Below are positions 33,332-42,275 of a stretch of DNA of 64,000 bases, one piece after another. The notes under the pieces are model-generated. The model saw only the letters and a list, made by a program, of their open reading frames with translations, searched no databases and was not told the DNA's origin. The position numbers and the translations under genes are program-made. Source of the DNA: Zipacnadum sp036504235 (GTDB lineage Bacteria > Armatimonadota > Zipacnadia > Zipacnadales > Zipacnadaceae); NCBI GenBank assembly GCA_036504235.1, contig DASXVN010000031.1, forward strand, positions 1-64,000. The letters run 5' to 3'. Positions within the stretch are counted from its first letter, which is position 1, and every line of letters begins with the position of its first letter.

Positions 33332-33940
33332 CTACCACGAGTAGATCAGCAGCAGGACGGCGATCAGCAAGGCGCAGCCGCCCTTGACCGCACCTCCGGC
33401 GAGGCGGCCCAGCAGGGCGCCCCAGCCCGCACGGCGCGCGGTCTCCGGCGAGTTGCCCGAGCGCCGTTCGTACAGGTACCCGCCCAGGAATCCGCCGAGC
33501 AGACCCCCGGCCAGGGGCGGGAGCAAGGCGCCGATCAGGAAGCCCACCGGTCCGCCGACCAGGCCGACGACCCCGGTCACGCCGCTGAGCCAGCCCAGCG
33601 CCAGGGCGCCCAGCAAGCCGCCGGCCGCCGCCCACCACATAGTGCGGCTGGTCCCGCCCAGCCGGCGGACGCCCGCCATACTGAACAGGTTATCGGCCAG
33701 TTCCCCGGCCAGCGCCACCGGGAAGAGCGCCAGCAGCAGCCACCAAACGGGCTGCGTCCAACCATGCGCGGCGGAGAAGATCAGCCCCGCCGCGAGGACC
33801 AGCGGGAGGCCGGGCAGCCCCAGAAAGGCCGCCACAACCCCTATCCCGAGCGTGGCCACATATAGGGCCGAGCCCAGCCACGTCAGTACTTCCGCCCACC
33901 AGGCCAAAGTCGTCTCCCCGGACGCACCGGAGGCCGGCAC
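33332..33940 (-). CDS. DUF456 family membrane protein
   Basis: The 202-residue protein is mostly hydrophobic with four or five helices and Gly-rich loops typical of DUF456 (FLGLPGLPLVLAAGLIFS; LGGTSRTMWWAAAGGLLGALAL; GGPVGFLIGALLPPLAGGLLGGFLGGYLYE across the last helices). Residue order matches the DUF456 pattern of two repeated membrane hairpins. Function unknown. The first codon is a GTG without a clear ribosome site, so the start could be a few codons off. It lies 74 bp downstream of the glycosidase-like gene and may belong to that operon. Confidence 0.7.
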   Translation of the reverse strand: MPASGASGETTLAWWAEVLTWLGSALYVATLGIGVVAAFLGLPGLPLVLAAGLIFSAAHGWTQPVWWLLLALFPVALAGELADNLFSMAGVRRLGGTSRTMWWAAAGGLLGALALGWLSGVTGVVGLVGGPVGFLIGALLPPLAGGLLGGFLGGYLYERRSGNSPETARRAGWGALLGRLAGGAVKGGCALLIAVLLLIYSW

Positions 33941-34014
33941 GTAGGATGATGCGTGCTGATATCTTCAACGGCGAGAGGGTCTTTCCCTGCCCACCGCCCC
34001 CGCTCGGGCCCCGG

Positions 34015-35463
34015 CTAGAGCCGGCGAATCACCAGGGCGGCGCACTCGTCGAGGTCCAGCGCTAGTTCCGTCGGAGCCTGGGCGTACGTCTCCGCGCGGG
34101 TGATCCGGCCGGTGTAGCAGTCCACCCACTCCACGCGCACCGGGCCGGCCGGGGCCTCCCGCAGGCGCAGCGACACCGGCACGCGGCGCGGGCCACCTAC
34201 CCAAAGGCGATCCCAGACCCAGGCCAGCAGCAGACTCTCGTCGGCCACCGCGACTACCGAGCAGTCGCTCCGGTCCACGCTGACCTGCTCGTCGGCACTG
34301 TGCGGGTCGAAGGCCGCCCAGTTCACGCGGTCGCAGAAGGCGCGGACCGCCGCCAGCCAGCCATATTCCTCGGTGGTCAGCGGGTAGAAGCCGTCATAGC
34401 CGGTCCAGCGGTGCCCCGGCATGCTGCCCGAGCAGAGCGGCGCCCACAGGCCGTACAGCGTGGCGCGGGAGCGCAGCAGGTCGCGGTTGTCGAGGCTGAA
34501 GCGCTGGCCGTGAGCGTCATCCGTGCGCACCGTACAGCCGCCATACTCGCCGCAGATCGCCGGCTGGCCGTAGGCGAGGTGCTCCTTGGCCTTGTGGTTC
34601 AGCCAGATCGCGATATTGTTGGGGTTGCGGCCCTGGACTTCCTCGGGCAGAGCGTCGTCGCGGATGCCCGGCGTGGACCAGGGATAGGCGCGGATGCTGG
34701 TGAAGTCCAGGCAGTCGCGGACCCACTCGGGCCAGACGGTGCCGCTATAGGTCTGCAGGGTGAGCAGGTGATGGTGGCGATCGTGCTCCCGCAGGTAGCC
34801 GGACATCTCCCGCAGCCACGGCTGCAGGACCTCGTCCATCTCGTCGTGCAGGGGCAGATCGTTGCTCAGCCCCCAGCAGAAGACGTGCGGGTTGCCGCTG
34901 AACCGGTCGAGGAACCACTGCAGCTTGGCCTGCTGGGCGCGCACGAACTCCGCGTTGTCCAGGCTGTAGCCCATGCGCAGCCGGGCCCGGTACTTCTCCA
35001 GGAAGTCCGGGTGCTCGTTCGCGGGCAACGGGCCGGGGCAGGCCGCGCAAGTGACCGGCCCGCCATTGGCGGAGTTGTAGGGGCTGGCGAGCCACTGGTC
35101 CGCGTGGTACCAGGCGGTGTAGTACTGGCTCATGAGCAACTCGACGTAGAAGTATAGGCCGTACTTCTCGCCCAGCGCGAAGACCAGGTCGAGGCGCGCC
35201 TCCTCCTCCGGGTCCATCTGCCCGGTGCGGAAGAAGCCGCGCTGGAGGTTCGCGGGGATGAACAGGCGCAGGAAATTGCCGCCGTGCTCGGCCAGCCGGG
35301 CGAAGCGCTCCTCCAGTTGCTCGACCGGGTACAGCGTGCTCTCATAGCCGTAGACAGTGAACACCTCGCTGTAGGTGTTGTGGCCTAGGGGCATGAAAGG
35401 CCGGCCATCGCCGAAGCGGAAATACTTGCCGGAGGGCGCGACCCGGATCAGGGAGGAACTCAT
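34015..35463 (-). CDS. Clan GH-A-like (GH5-like) protein, general acid/base Glu replaced by Asp
   Basis: The 482-residue protein has a cellulase-like TIM barrel (1-400): GHNTYSEVF, GGNFLRLFIPANL, the acid/base strand, SIRAYPWSTPG and a nucleophile strand with ICGEYGG (Glu306). A C-terminal beta domain covers about 400-482. In clan GH-A the acid/base lies in an Asn-Glu pair; here FCWGLSNDLPL gives Asn201-Asp202. Either the enzyme is weakened or another family arrangement applies. It has no signal peptide, so it would act in the cytoplasm. The start overlaps the preceding small gene by four bases (ATGA). Confidence 0.65.
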   Translation of the reverse strand: MSSSLIRVAPSGKYFRFGDGRPFMPLGHNTYSEVFTVYGYESTLYPVEQLEERFARLAEHGGNFLRLFIPANLQRGFFRTGQMDPEEEARLDLVFALGEKYGLYFYVELLMSQYYTAWYHADQWLASPYNSANGGPVTCAACPGPLPANEHPDFLEKYRARLRMGYSLDNAEFVRAQQAKLQWFLDRFSGNPHVFCWGLSNDLPLHDEMDEVLQPWLREMSGYLREHDRHHHLLTLQTYSGTVWPEWVRDCLDFTSIRAYPWSTPGIRDDALPEEVQGRNPNNIAIWLNHKAKEHLAYGQPAICGEYGGCTVRTDDAHGQRFSLDNRDLLRSRATLYGLWAPLCSGSMPGHRWTGYDGFYPLTTEEYGWLAAVRAFCDRVNWAAFDPHSADEQVSVDRSDCSVVAVADESLLLAWVWDRLWVGGPRRVPVSLRLREAPAGPVRVEWVDCYTGRITRAETYAQAPTELALDLDECAALVIRRL

Positions 35464-35753
35464 GCCGGCTCGGTGGTCTCCTCGTCGGGCGCCGGCAATT
35501 GCAGCTCCGCCAGCGCCGCGTCAATCTCCTCACGCCGGGCCTCGGCCACCTCGGCGGGGACCAGCACCTGGTAGGCGCCGGGAAACTGAGGCCACAGATG
35601 GGGGTAGACATCGGGGCGAGTCAGTTGCAGCGCCTCGATGTCTAGGTCCGCCAGCAGCGCCATCAACTGCGCGGCGGCCACGGGGTCATCGGTCCCGTAG
35701 ACCAGCACACGCCCCTCGGATTCGTGCGAGTCCTGCGTTGAGTTGTTGTTCAT
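35460..35753 (-). CDS. Small DUF2007-like protein 2
   Basis: The 97-residue protein has a GRVLVYGTDDPVAAAQLMALLADLDIEAL core and VYQVLVPAE-like strand (here AYQVLVPAEVAEARREEIDAALAEL). This is the pattern of DUF2007, a short alpha/beta fold annotated as putative signal-transducing. It starts immediately after the stop of its paralogue (TAAATG) and overlaps the next gene by ATGA, so the three are co-translated. Function unknown. Confidence 0.65.
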   Translation of the reverse strand: MNNNSTQDSHESEGRVLVYGTDDPVAAAQLMALLADLDIEALQLTRPDVYPHLWPQFPGAYQVLVPAEVAEARREEIDAALAELQLPAPDEETTEPA

Positions 35754-36038
35754 TTACCACACCTCGTTCTCCTGTCCTAGCTCCTGGCGCACCTCGGCCA
35801 GCGCCGCCGCGACCTGCTCCTGGTGCGCATCTCCGTCCTTAGAAGAGATCAGCACCTGGTACATCATCGGGCGGCCCAGATCGAGGTAAACGGTCCCGGT
35901 GTTGCCTCGGTGCCGCGTCTGCAGTATCGCCGGGACGCCCCGGTCCTCGAGCAGCCCCTGCAACCGCGACGCGGCGACCGGGTCGGTGGTGGTGTAGAAA
36001 GGCCCGACCCAGCCCTGATCTTCCTGACGTTTGCTCAC
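35754..36038 (-). CDS. Small DUF2007-like protein 1
   Basis: The 94-residue protein begins MSKRQEDQGWVGPFYTTTDP and has the DUF2007 layout: PVAASRLQGLLEDRGVPAIL, then MMYQVLISSKDGDAHQEQVAAAL. It is a diverged paralogue of the next gene. The GTG at 36038 is preferred over GTG at 36047 because the latter lies inside the GGAGGT ribosome site, which sits 7 nt from 36038. First gene of a likely operon ending with the glycosidase-like gene. Confidence 0.65.
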   Translation of the reverse strand: MSKRQEDQGWVGPFYTTTDPVAASRLQGLLEDRGVPAILQTRHRGNTGTVYLDLGRPMMYQVLISSKDGDAHQEQVAAALAEVRQELGQENEVW

Positions 36039-36172
36039 GACGCCCACCTCCGTTAGCGTTGGCTTTCCTAGTTCTATTCGCCCCGCCGTCGCCCAATCCT
36101 GCGCGGGAGGTGACGCCGGTTGCGTGGCGAAAGGGCGAGCGTGGTTTTCACTAGGCTGAAGGAGTGACCCTG

Positions 36173-37045
36173 ATGATTGATGGTCTGTATACGTTGCAGG
36201 AGATCCTCGCCCCCGCCCAGCGGCATGGTTTCGCGGTGGGCGCTTTTACTATGTGGAATGCTGAGTCGCTCGACGCCATGCTGGTAGCCGCGCACGGCGA
36301 GAGCGCGCCGCTCATCGCCATGGTGGGCCCGATGGAGATTCCCCTGTTGGGGCTGAGGAACTTCGCGCGGCTGGTGCGGCTGCTGGCCGCCGACTACGAC
36401 GTGCCGGTCTGCCTGCACCTGGACCACAGCGTCCACGTGGAGACCGCGCGCGAGGCCTTGGAGGCCGGCTTCCCCTCGGTGATGCTGGACTTCTCGGATC
36501 ACGCCTGGGAGGACAACGTGGCCGCGACGCTCGAGGTGGTGGCCCTGGCGCGCGCCCGGGGCGCCGGCGTCGAGGCCGAGATCGGGCACGTGGGGACCGC
36601 GGACGGCTCCAGCAACGAGGTGATGACCGCGGAGAGCTCCTTGACCACGCCGGAGGAGGCGGAGGCCTTTGTCGCGGCGACCGGCGTGGACGCGCTGGCG
36701 GTCAGCGTGGGCACCGCCCACGGTCTGGGCCAGGGGCTGCCGGAACTGGACTTCGCCCGCCTGGAGGCGATCAACGAGCGCGTGAACGTGCCGCTGGTGC
36801 TCCACGGGGGCACGGGGCGCGGGGCGGGGCAGGTCCAGCGCGCGGTTTCGCTGGGCATCCGCAAGGTCAACATCGCCAGCGATCTCAACCGGGTCTTCGT
36901 GCACACTATGGCCGAGGCGCTGGAGCATGGCGGCGGGTACTTCTGGCACAGCACGGCGCTGCGCCAAATGAAGGAGCATCTCGTCCCGGTCGTGAGCGAG
37001 CATCTCCGCGTCCTGGGTAGCAGCAGCCGGGCCGATTTGTATTGA
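36173..37045 (+). CDS. Class II (zinc) fructose-bisphosphate/tagatose-bisphosphate-type aldolase
   Basis: The 290-residue protein has the class II aldolase landmarks. They are AVGAFTMWNAE at the first strand, CLHLDHSVH with zinc/catalytic residues, VMLDFSDHAWEDNV, EAEIGHVGTADG with a zinc ligand, VSVGTAHG and VPLVLHGGTGRG. KVNIASDLN precedes the C-terminal helix. Whether it acts on fructose-, tagatose- or another bisphosphate cannot be told. AAGGAG is 8 nt before the ATG at 36173, preferred over GTG at 36164, which lies within that site. It is transcribed alone and ends in a clear terminator. Confidence 0.85.
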   Translation: MIDGLYTLQEILAPAQRHGFAVGAFTMWNAESLDAMLVAAHGESAPLIAMVGPMEIPLLGLRNFARLVRLLAADYDVPVCLHLDHSVHVETAREALEAGFPSVMLDFSDHAWEDNVAATLEVVALARARGAGVEAEIGHVGTADGSSNEVMTAESSLTTPEEAEAFVAATGVDALAVSVGTAHGLGQGLPELDFARLEAINERVNVPLVLHGGTGRGAGQVQRAVSLGIRKVNIASDLNRVFVHTMAEALEHGGGYFWHSTALRQMKEHLVPVVSEHLRVLGSSSRADLY

Positions 37046-37076
37046 GGGTCGGTGGTCTAGAGTCTAGGGTAGGGAA

Positions 37077-37110
37077 ACGGCAGACGCCACCAGGCGCCTG
37101 CCGTCTTTTT
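37077..37110 (+). terminator. Rho-independent terminator after the aldolase gene
   Basis: Arms ACGGCAGACGCC (37077-37088) and GGCGCCTGCCGT (37093-37104) pair at 11 of 12 positions with an ACCA loop, followed by CTTTTTG. Confidence 0.9.
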
Positions 37111-37133
37111 GCTTTCACGAGAGCTCGAATTCC

Positions 37134-38240
37134 TCACTTGCCGACGGTCGGGTCCGGGGCCGGCGGCTCCGGCGGGAGGACCGGCTCCACCCACAGGTCC
37201 AGAGTGAAGTCCCGGGTGACCACCTGGCCGGGCTCCACCGTTACCTCCTGGGTGGTCCACAGGTAGCCATCCGCCCACGCCTCGACCGTCAGGTACCCGC
37301 TGGGGACCTCTACGGAGTAGTGGCCCTGCGCGTCGGTCAGCGTCGTGAAGGCGCGGAACACGTACGAGGGCGGCACCAGGACCGCGGAAGCGGTGCTTCC
37401 AGCGGTATGCGCCCGGAGCCGGGCCTGCATTCCGGTCGGCACACCGGTAAGCGGCAGCGGCTCCGGCGGCAGCGGCGACCAGGGGGCCGGCAGCGTGACG
37501 GTCACCGTGGCGTTCTCCAGCGGCACCGGGGAGCCCGCGGCGGGCTTGCCGTAGACGGTGCCGTTCAGGGTCGCGACGCCGGTCTCAACGGCGGGCAGGA
37601 GCTGGAAGTCGGCGGCCGCCGTGCTCGCCGCGTCCACCCACACCCACTGTATCCCCTGCACCAGGCCGGGCACGTTGACCGTCACCACGTACGAGCCGGG
37701 GGGCACCGCGGGAATCACGTAGCTGCCCCGGTCATCGGTGACCCCGCGCAGCGTTACCTCGGAGGCAGGCACCGGGAAGCGCACCGGATTCGTGCTCCCC
37801 ATCATCATGTAGGGCGTGGCCGAGGTGGCCAGCACCTCGACTCCGGCCAGCGGGGTGAGCGCTCCGCCCGCGTCCTGCTTGACCACCATACCGGCAATCT
37901 GCCCGCCGAGCTGCGGCGTCAGATCGCCGAGGTCCACCGGCTCGCCCGCCACCACCGTACAGCCCTGGGAGATGCCGGTCATGCCGGACTCCGCGAGGGC
38001 GGAGAAGGTGTGCTTCCCCGGCGGCACGCCGGGGATCGAGAAGGAGCCGTTAGCCGCCGGCTTGGGCTTGACCTTCTGCCCATCCACGAAGAGCGAGTAA
38101 GCCTGCGGGTTGGCCCCGCTCAGCGATCCGGTCAGGGTTCCGCCGAGCTTGGCAGGCCCCGGCGTGCCGGCGCTACCGCCGCCACAGCCCACCAGCGCCA
38201 GAACCACGCCCAACCCGATTATGGTCAGCACCGTTCGCAT
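37134..38240 (-). CDS. Lipoprotein with carboxypeptidase-regulatory-like domains
   Basis: The 368-residue protein has a lipoprotein signal with lipobox LVGC (Cys19), a Gly-rich linker, and three Ig-like carboxypeptidase-regulatory repeats. The diagnostic turns are NGSFSIPGVPPGKHTFSAL, DDRGSYVIPAVPPGSYVVTVNV and DAQGHYSVEVPSGYLTVEAWADGY. The C-terminus is Pro-rich. Such proteins are surface-exposed structural or binding proteins; no catalytic domain is seen. It follows the 1260-residue CARDB gene, which shares the same repeat type, by about 98 bp in the same direction. Confidence 0.78.
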   Translation of the reverse strand: MRTVLTIIGLGVVLALVGCGGGSAGTPGPAKLGGTLTGSLSGANPQAYSLFVDGQKVKPKPAANGSFSIPGVPPGKHTFSALAESGMTGISQGCTVVAGEPVDLGDLTPQLGGQIAGMVVKQDAGGALTPLAGVEVLATSATPYMMMGSTNPVRFPVPASEVTLRGVTDDRGSYVIPAVPPGSYVVTVNVPGLVQGIQWVWVDAASTAAADFQLLPAVETGVATLNGTVYGKPAAGSPVPLENATVTVTLPAPWSPLPPEPLPLTGVPTGMQARLRAHTAGSTASAVLVPPSYVFRAFTTLTDAQGHYSVEVPSGYLTVEAWADGYLWTTQEVTVEPGQVVTRDFTLDLWVEPVLPPEPPAPDPTVGK

Positions 38241-38338
38241 CCGACATTCCTCCCCAGGACTCCGGGTAGAGCTATTCCACTTTGCTCAGTATATCCTCTC
38301 GACGCGCCCCGCGCCACTCAGGTTCCCGGACCGCGCGC

Positions 38339-41300
38339 TCAATCCGGGTACTGATAGCCGGAAATGCGCAGCCAGTGGGCCTGGCCCGGCTTCCAGTGGA
38401 TCAGATTCCGCGAGGCGTTGCCCAGCAGCCCGCTGGACTGGCGGTCGTTGAGCACCGCCACCTCCAGCTTGACCTCCGCCGAGGGCAGGTCCACGTCCTG
38501 GTCCAGCTTGAACACCGCAAACCCCGGCGAGTACCACTCGGCCACGATCCGCTTCTTCTGGCCGGAAGAGTCGCTCAAGAGGATGTGGTCCACCCGGACG
38601 ATGGTCGTGCCGCCGCCGACGAAGGTCATAGCGACGGGGACTTCGAGGGAGGTCGGCAGGTCAATCAACGGGTCCTGCTTGAACTCGGTCCCCGTGTGGG
38701 TGGTGTAGGTGGCCGTAATCTCGTTGTTACGGTGAATCTGGGAGGGGTCCAGGTCGCCGTACAGCCAATCGGCGAGCTTGTTGATCCCCTGGACCACGGT
38801 GAAGACCTTGCCCATCCCCTCGATCAGGTCCTTCATGGGGCCCACCTTGAGCGTGTCCAGCTCCACGCCGGTGAGGCTCTCGACGCTGAGCGTGGAGGAG
38901 ACTCCACCCTCGCAGAAGTTGCCACCCTCCAGCCACAGGAGCAGATAGTCGGCGTGGGCCTGGGGACTGCCGACGGCGGTGTGGGACATCAGGCCCAGCG
39001 CTCCCTTGAAGGCGCCCAGCTTGGTGTCCACCCGGATCGCCGCGATATCGCCCATAGCCGGGGCTTCCTCGCAGAGCGCCCAGGTGGTAGCGTCGAAGTC
39101 GATGGTGGTCAGCTTCTGCTGGATCTGCGGCAGGACCAGCGGGGGCGCGGTGGCGGTCTGGCCGCTGATGAGCGCGGCGAGGCCGGCGGAGGCGTCGGCG
39201 TGGTTCTGGGCCATCGCGCAGACCGTGTAGTCCGGCCCGGCGACGACGCGGGTGAAGATGTAATGGCCGGAGGCGTCCGTCTCGGCGCCGCGCGGGGCCT
39301 CCTGCAGCCAGACCAGCGCGCCCGCCAGCGCCCGGGGCGTACCGGTGGAGGAGATCTTTTCCTGCACAGTGCCGGTCACCGTGGCGCGCGGGCCATCGGT
39401 CAGGGTCAGGTCCAGGCGGCACTCGTCGGTGCCGGTTGCCCGGGCCGCGGTGGTGGTGGTGTCCAGGGTCACGTAGCCGTAAGCGCCGGCCAGCAGGCGG
39501 TGGCGGCCGGGCGGCACGTCCTCGAGGCGGTAGTGCGCACCGTTGATCTGCGCGTTTAGGACCAGGTCGGGGTCAGCGATCCCCACGCTGATCCCCTCGT
39601 CGGTCAGCAACGCGCCGGTCCCGGCCACCCGTACGTCACCGACCAGGGTGATCGAGCGCTCCAGCACCAGAGACACGTCCACGGGCTGGTTGTTGACCAC
39701 GGTGAAAGCCGCGGTGGTGCCGGGATAGTAGCGCGGCGGCGACTCACGCTGGCCCAGGATGGTCTCGGGGCCATAGGTCCCCGCCGGCACGTCGGGGATG
39801 GTCTCCAGGCCGTGCGCGTCGGTCCAGCCCACCCACCAACTCTTCAGGTTCACGAAAGCGCCCGCGACCGGCACGTTGGGGTTGGTGAAGTCCTTGACAT
39901 GCACGCGGACCGTCCCCCCAGGCGGGCGGACCCGGAAGTCCAGCGTCGCAGTGTTGTTGTCGCGCTGCAGGTCGGCGAACTGGTCCTCGGGGTCCACGAC
40001 CACCTGGAGCGTATGATTGCCCTCGGCGACGGCGGTCAGATCGACCGGGAAGTGGAGCATCACCCCGGAGGTGTCGGGCTTGGGCTGCTGGCCGTAGTAG
40101 CGGGTCGGCCCCATCAGGCCCAGCACCAGGTTGGGCAGGCGGTCGAGGGGGGGCACCGTCTGGCGCGCCAGCTCCCGGCCGTCCAGGGACAGAACCACGG
40201 TTGCCCCCGGGAAGACGCCGGCCCGCAGCGGGTTGACGACCAGCACGTCAAAGCGCGTCGGGCGCTGGACGTAGCCGGCGGTAAGCAGCTGCGTGTTGCC
40301 GAGCAGCCGGGGCAGGGTCACGGCCAAGTCGTTGAGCCCGTATACCGTGGCCCCGGCGGCAGGCTTCCGACGGTCATTCACGTTGCGGCCATCGTAGAGG
40401 GTGTAATCGAGCTGCGCCGCATTGTTGGTCTCGTCGGCCTCGGTGATCGCGTTGTCGGGGTCCACCGTCACGGACAGGCGCTTGCGGCCGAGACCGGAGT
40501 AGAGGCGCACCGTCTGGGGCTTACCGGGCACGCCGATGGTGTAAGTAGTCGTCGGGGGCGGCGTGGCCTGGTAGGCGGTCTCGTAGAGAATCCGCGGCAG
40601 GTAGACGCTCTTGGTCTGGCCGCGCGTGAAGAGCGGGAGCTGGTGCCCGCTCTCGTCAGGCAGGGTCACGTTGAAGACCGCGCCGTCAATCACCGCCTTG
40701 ATCTTCAGGTCGCCGAAGTACTGCGCGCCCTGGTTGGTGATCTGCAGGCGGGGGGTCATGCCGTTGCGGTCGCCGGTGTAGGTCAGGCGGAGCACCCCGG
40801 CGGTCAGCGCCTGGTCCGGAGTATCCACGGCTACGGTGAAGTCCGGCTGCGGGCCCTCCGGCTCCGTGGCGCCGCCCGTCGTGCCGGCCGTGGCGCCGCC
40901 ACCGGCGTCAGGATCGTGGGGGGAGCTACCGCCGCCGGTGACCGAGCAGAAAAACAGGCGGGCGGTGCCGGCGGGAATCTCGCCGCGCTTGACGGCCTTG
41001 ACCACGAGATAGGCGGTGCCCGAGGGGGCCACGGACAGGCCCAGGCTGTCCGTGGCCATGGAGACAAAGACGGAGGCCTCGGTCTGCGTGCCGGGGCGGT
41101 CGGGCGCCAGGTCCGGGCCCGGGCCGGTAGCGCTGAGCCAGTGGAAATGCAGGCTGGGCGCGCCGGCGGCGAGGCACTGGTAGGCCAGGGCGACCGCGCC
41201 ATAGCCACTGGAAGCCACGCCCAGAGTGCCGTCCCGCAGAGTCGTGTGCTCCGGGAGGGTGATCTCCGAGGTCTGCCAGTCGGTCGCGGTGGTCGCCCCG

Positions 41301-42121
41301 ACCGGGGCCGAGCCCACCCTCAGGCCGGCGGTCAGCGGCCAAGCGGCGTACGCACGCTGGTGGGGCCAGTCCAGAGCCCAGCGGTCCCGGGTGGTCGCGG
41401 TGGGGACCGCCGAGGTCCAGCCGGTCGAGGCGCCGGGGGGCAGATACTGCCAGTCGGCAGCCTGGCCCAGGTCATGCCCGGGAGCCTGGCACGCAATCAG
41501 AGGGGTCTTGCGGGACAAGCCAAACAGGACGGGCCGGCCCCGCTGGCCGGCGTAGATAGCGGGCAGGGAGTGCTGGGCGGTCGCGGGCGGCAGGACGGTC
41601 TCCGGCCACGTCTGCCCCACCTTACGGTACAGACGGAAGCGAGTTGAGCTGCGGGCGATCAGAGGCTGGAGGCTCGCGTCCACGGCAAGTCCCGCGCCCA
41701 ACGCGCCCCCCTCGGTGACCTGCTCGCAGGGCGACCAGGAGCCAGCCTTCCAGTGCCAGTAGTACAGATGGCTGTAATAGCCGGCGATCAGGTGAAAGCC
41801 GTCGGCCGGGGTGCGGCTGACCAGTTGTAACGGCGTGAGTTCGGAGGGGTACGCGCCGGTTGGCGGCATGGGCAAGGCGGTCTGCGCCCAGGAGCCACCG
41901 GAGTTGAGCAGCGAGTACAGCTTCCACTTGGCGTCCGGACCCTTGCCGAGGTAGACGACCATCACCCGGCCGTTGGCGTCAGCGGCCAAGGCCGGAGCCG
42001 AGTCGGCCGGCAGGTAGCCGGTCGCGGTAAGGGGGGTCAGCAGGGACGCGGAGTCGGCCAGACAGGCGGAGGCTAGCAGCAAAAGCGAAAAAGCCAGCAG
42101 AACGCGGAAACCGAAACACAT
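38339..42121 (-). CDS. Large secreted CARDB and carboxypeptidase-regulatory-like protein
   Basis: The 1260-residue protein has a signal peptide (about 1-22, ACLA|DSAS) and an N-terminal beta-propeller-like third with repeated Trp/Gly strands. At least two CARDB domains follow, with the VDPDNAITEADETNNAAQ and VVDPEDQFADLQRDNNTATL signatures. After these come carboxypeptidase-regulatory-like Ig repeats (for example GAFVNLKSWWVGWTDAHGL; DVPPGRHRLLAGAYGYVTLD) and a C-terminal globular part. It is likely a cell-surface or secreted adhesin-like protein. The ATG at 42121 has AAGAGGTGG 5 nt upstream and begins the signal peptide, so it is preferred over an in-frame ATG 25 codons earlier. Confidence 0.8.
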   Translation of the reverse strand: MCFGFRVLLAFSLLLLASACLADSASLLTPLTATGYLPADSAPALAADANGRVMVVYLGKGPDAKWKLYSLLNSGGSWAQTALPMPPTGAYPSELTPLQLVSRTPADGFHLIAGYYSHLYYWHWKAGSWSPCEQVTEGGALGAGLAVDASLQPLIARSSTRFRLYRKVGQTWPETVLPPATAQHSLPAIYAGQRGRPVLFGLSRKTPLIACQAPGHDLGQAADWQYLPPGASTGWTSAVPTATTRDRWALDWPHQRAYAAWPLTAGLRVGSAPVGATTATDWQTSEITLPEHTTLRDGTLGVASSGYGAVALAYQCLAAGAPSLHFHWLSATGPGPDLAPDRPGTQTEASVFVSMATDSLGLSVAPSGTAYLVVKAVKRGEIPAGTARLFFCSVTGGGSSPHDPDAGGGATAGTTGGATEPEGPQPDFTVAVDTPDQALTAGVLRLTYTGDRNGMTPRLQITNQGAQYFGDLKIKAVIDGAVFNVTLPDESGHQLPLFTRGQTKSVYLPRILYETAYQATPPPTTTYTIGVPGKPQTVRLYSGLGRKRLSVTVDPDNAITEADETNNAAQLDYTLYDGRNVNDRRKPAAGATVYGLNDLAVTLPRLLGNTQLLTAGYVQRPTRFDVLVVNPLRAGVFPGATVVLSLDGRELARQTVPPLDRLPNLVLGLMGPTRYYGQQPKPDTSGVMLHFPVDLTAVAEGNHTLQVVVDPEDQFADLQRDNNTATLDFRVRPPGGTVRVHVKDFTNPNVPVAGAFVNLKSWWVGWTDAHGLETIPDVPAGTYGPETILGQRESPPRYYPGTTAAFTVVNNQPVDVSLVLERSITLVGDVRVAGTGALLTDEGISVGIADPDLVLNAQINGAHYRLEDVPPGRHRLLAGAYGYVTLDTTTTAARATGTDECRLDLTLTDGPRATVTGTVQEKISSTGTPRALAGALVWLQEAPRGAETDASGHYIFTRVVAGPDYTVCAMAQNHADASAGLAALISGQTATAPPLVLPQIQQKLTTIDFDATTWALCEEAPAMGDIAAIRVDTKLGAFKGALGLMSHTAVGSPQAHADYLLLWLEGGNFCEGGVSSTLSVESLTGVELDTLKVGPMKDLIEGMGKVFTVVQGINKLADWLYGDLDPSQIHRNNEITATYTTHTGTEFKQDPLIDLPTSLEVPVAMTFVGGGTTIVRVDHILLSDSSGQKKRIVAEWYSPGFAVFKLDQDVDLPSAEVKLEVAVLNDRQSSGLLGNASRNLIHWKPGQAHWLRISGYQYPD

Positions 42122-42207
42122 CGGTACCACCTCTTGACTTGGCATTGCGCTACTGAGAAAAGCCAGGCGAGGCGCCCTGCGCCCGCCCGGCTGCATTCAT
42201 GGCTGGT

Positions 42208-42275
42208 CTAGGCCGGCTTGCCGCAGGCGGGGCAGAACTTCGCGCCCGCCGGCAGCTCCGCGCCACACTCGTCAT
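42208..42275 (-). pseudogene. Orphan zinc-ribbon fragment duplicated from the SPFH gene
   Basis: On the minus strand this stretch encodes SDDECGAELPAGAKFCPACG followed by KPA and a stop, in a different frame from the membrane protein that ends beside it. The 54 bp at 42211-42264 match 42800-42853, the end of the SPFH gene, at 52 positions. It has no start of its own. It looks like a recent partial duplication, or a zinc-ribbon tail of the membrane protein cut off by a frameshift. Confidence 0.7.

Noticed and set aside
39812..41647. 611-codon open frame opposite the CARDB gene
   Set aside because: The minus-strand protein has a signal peptide and clear domains; the plus frame is an antisense shadow.
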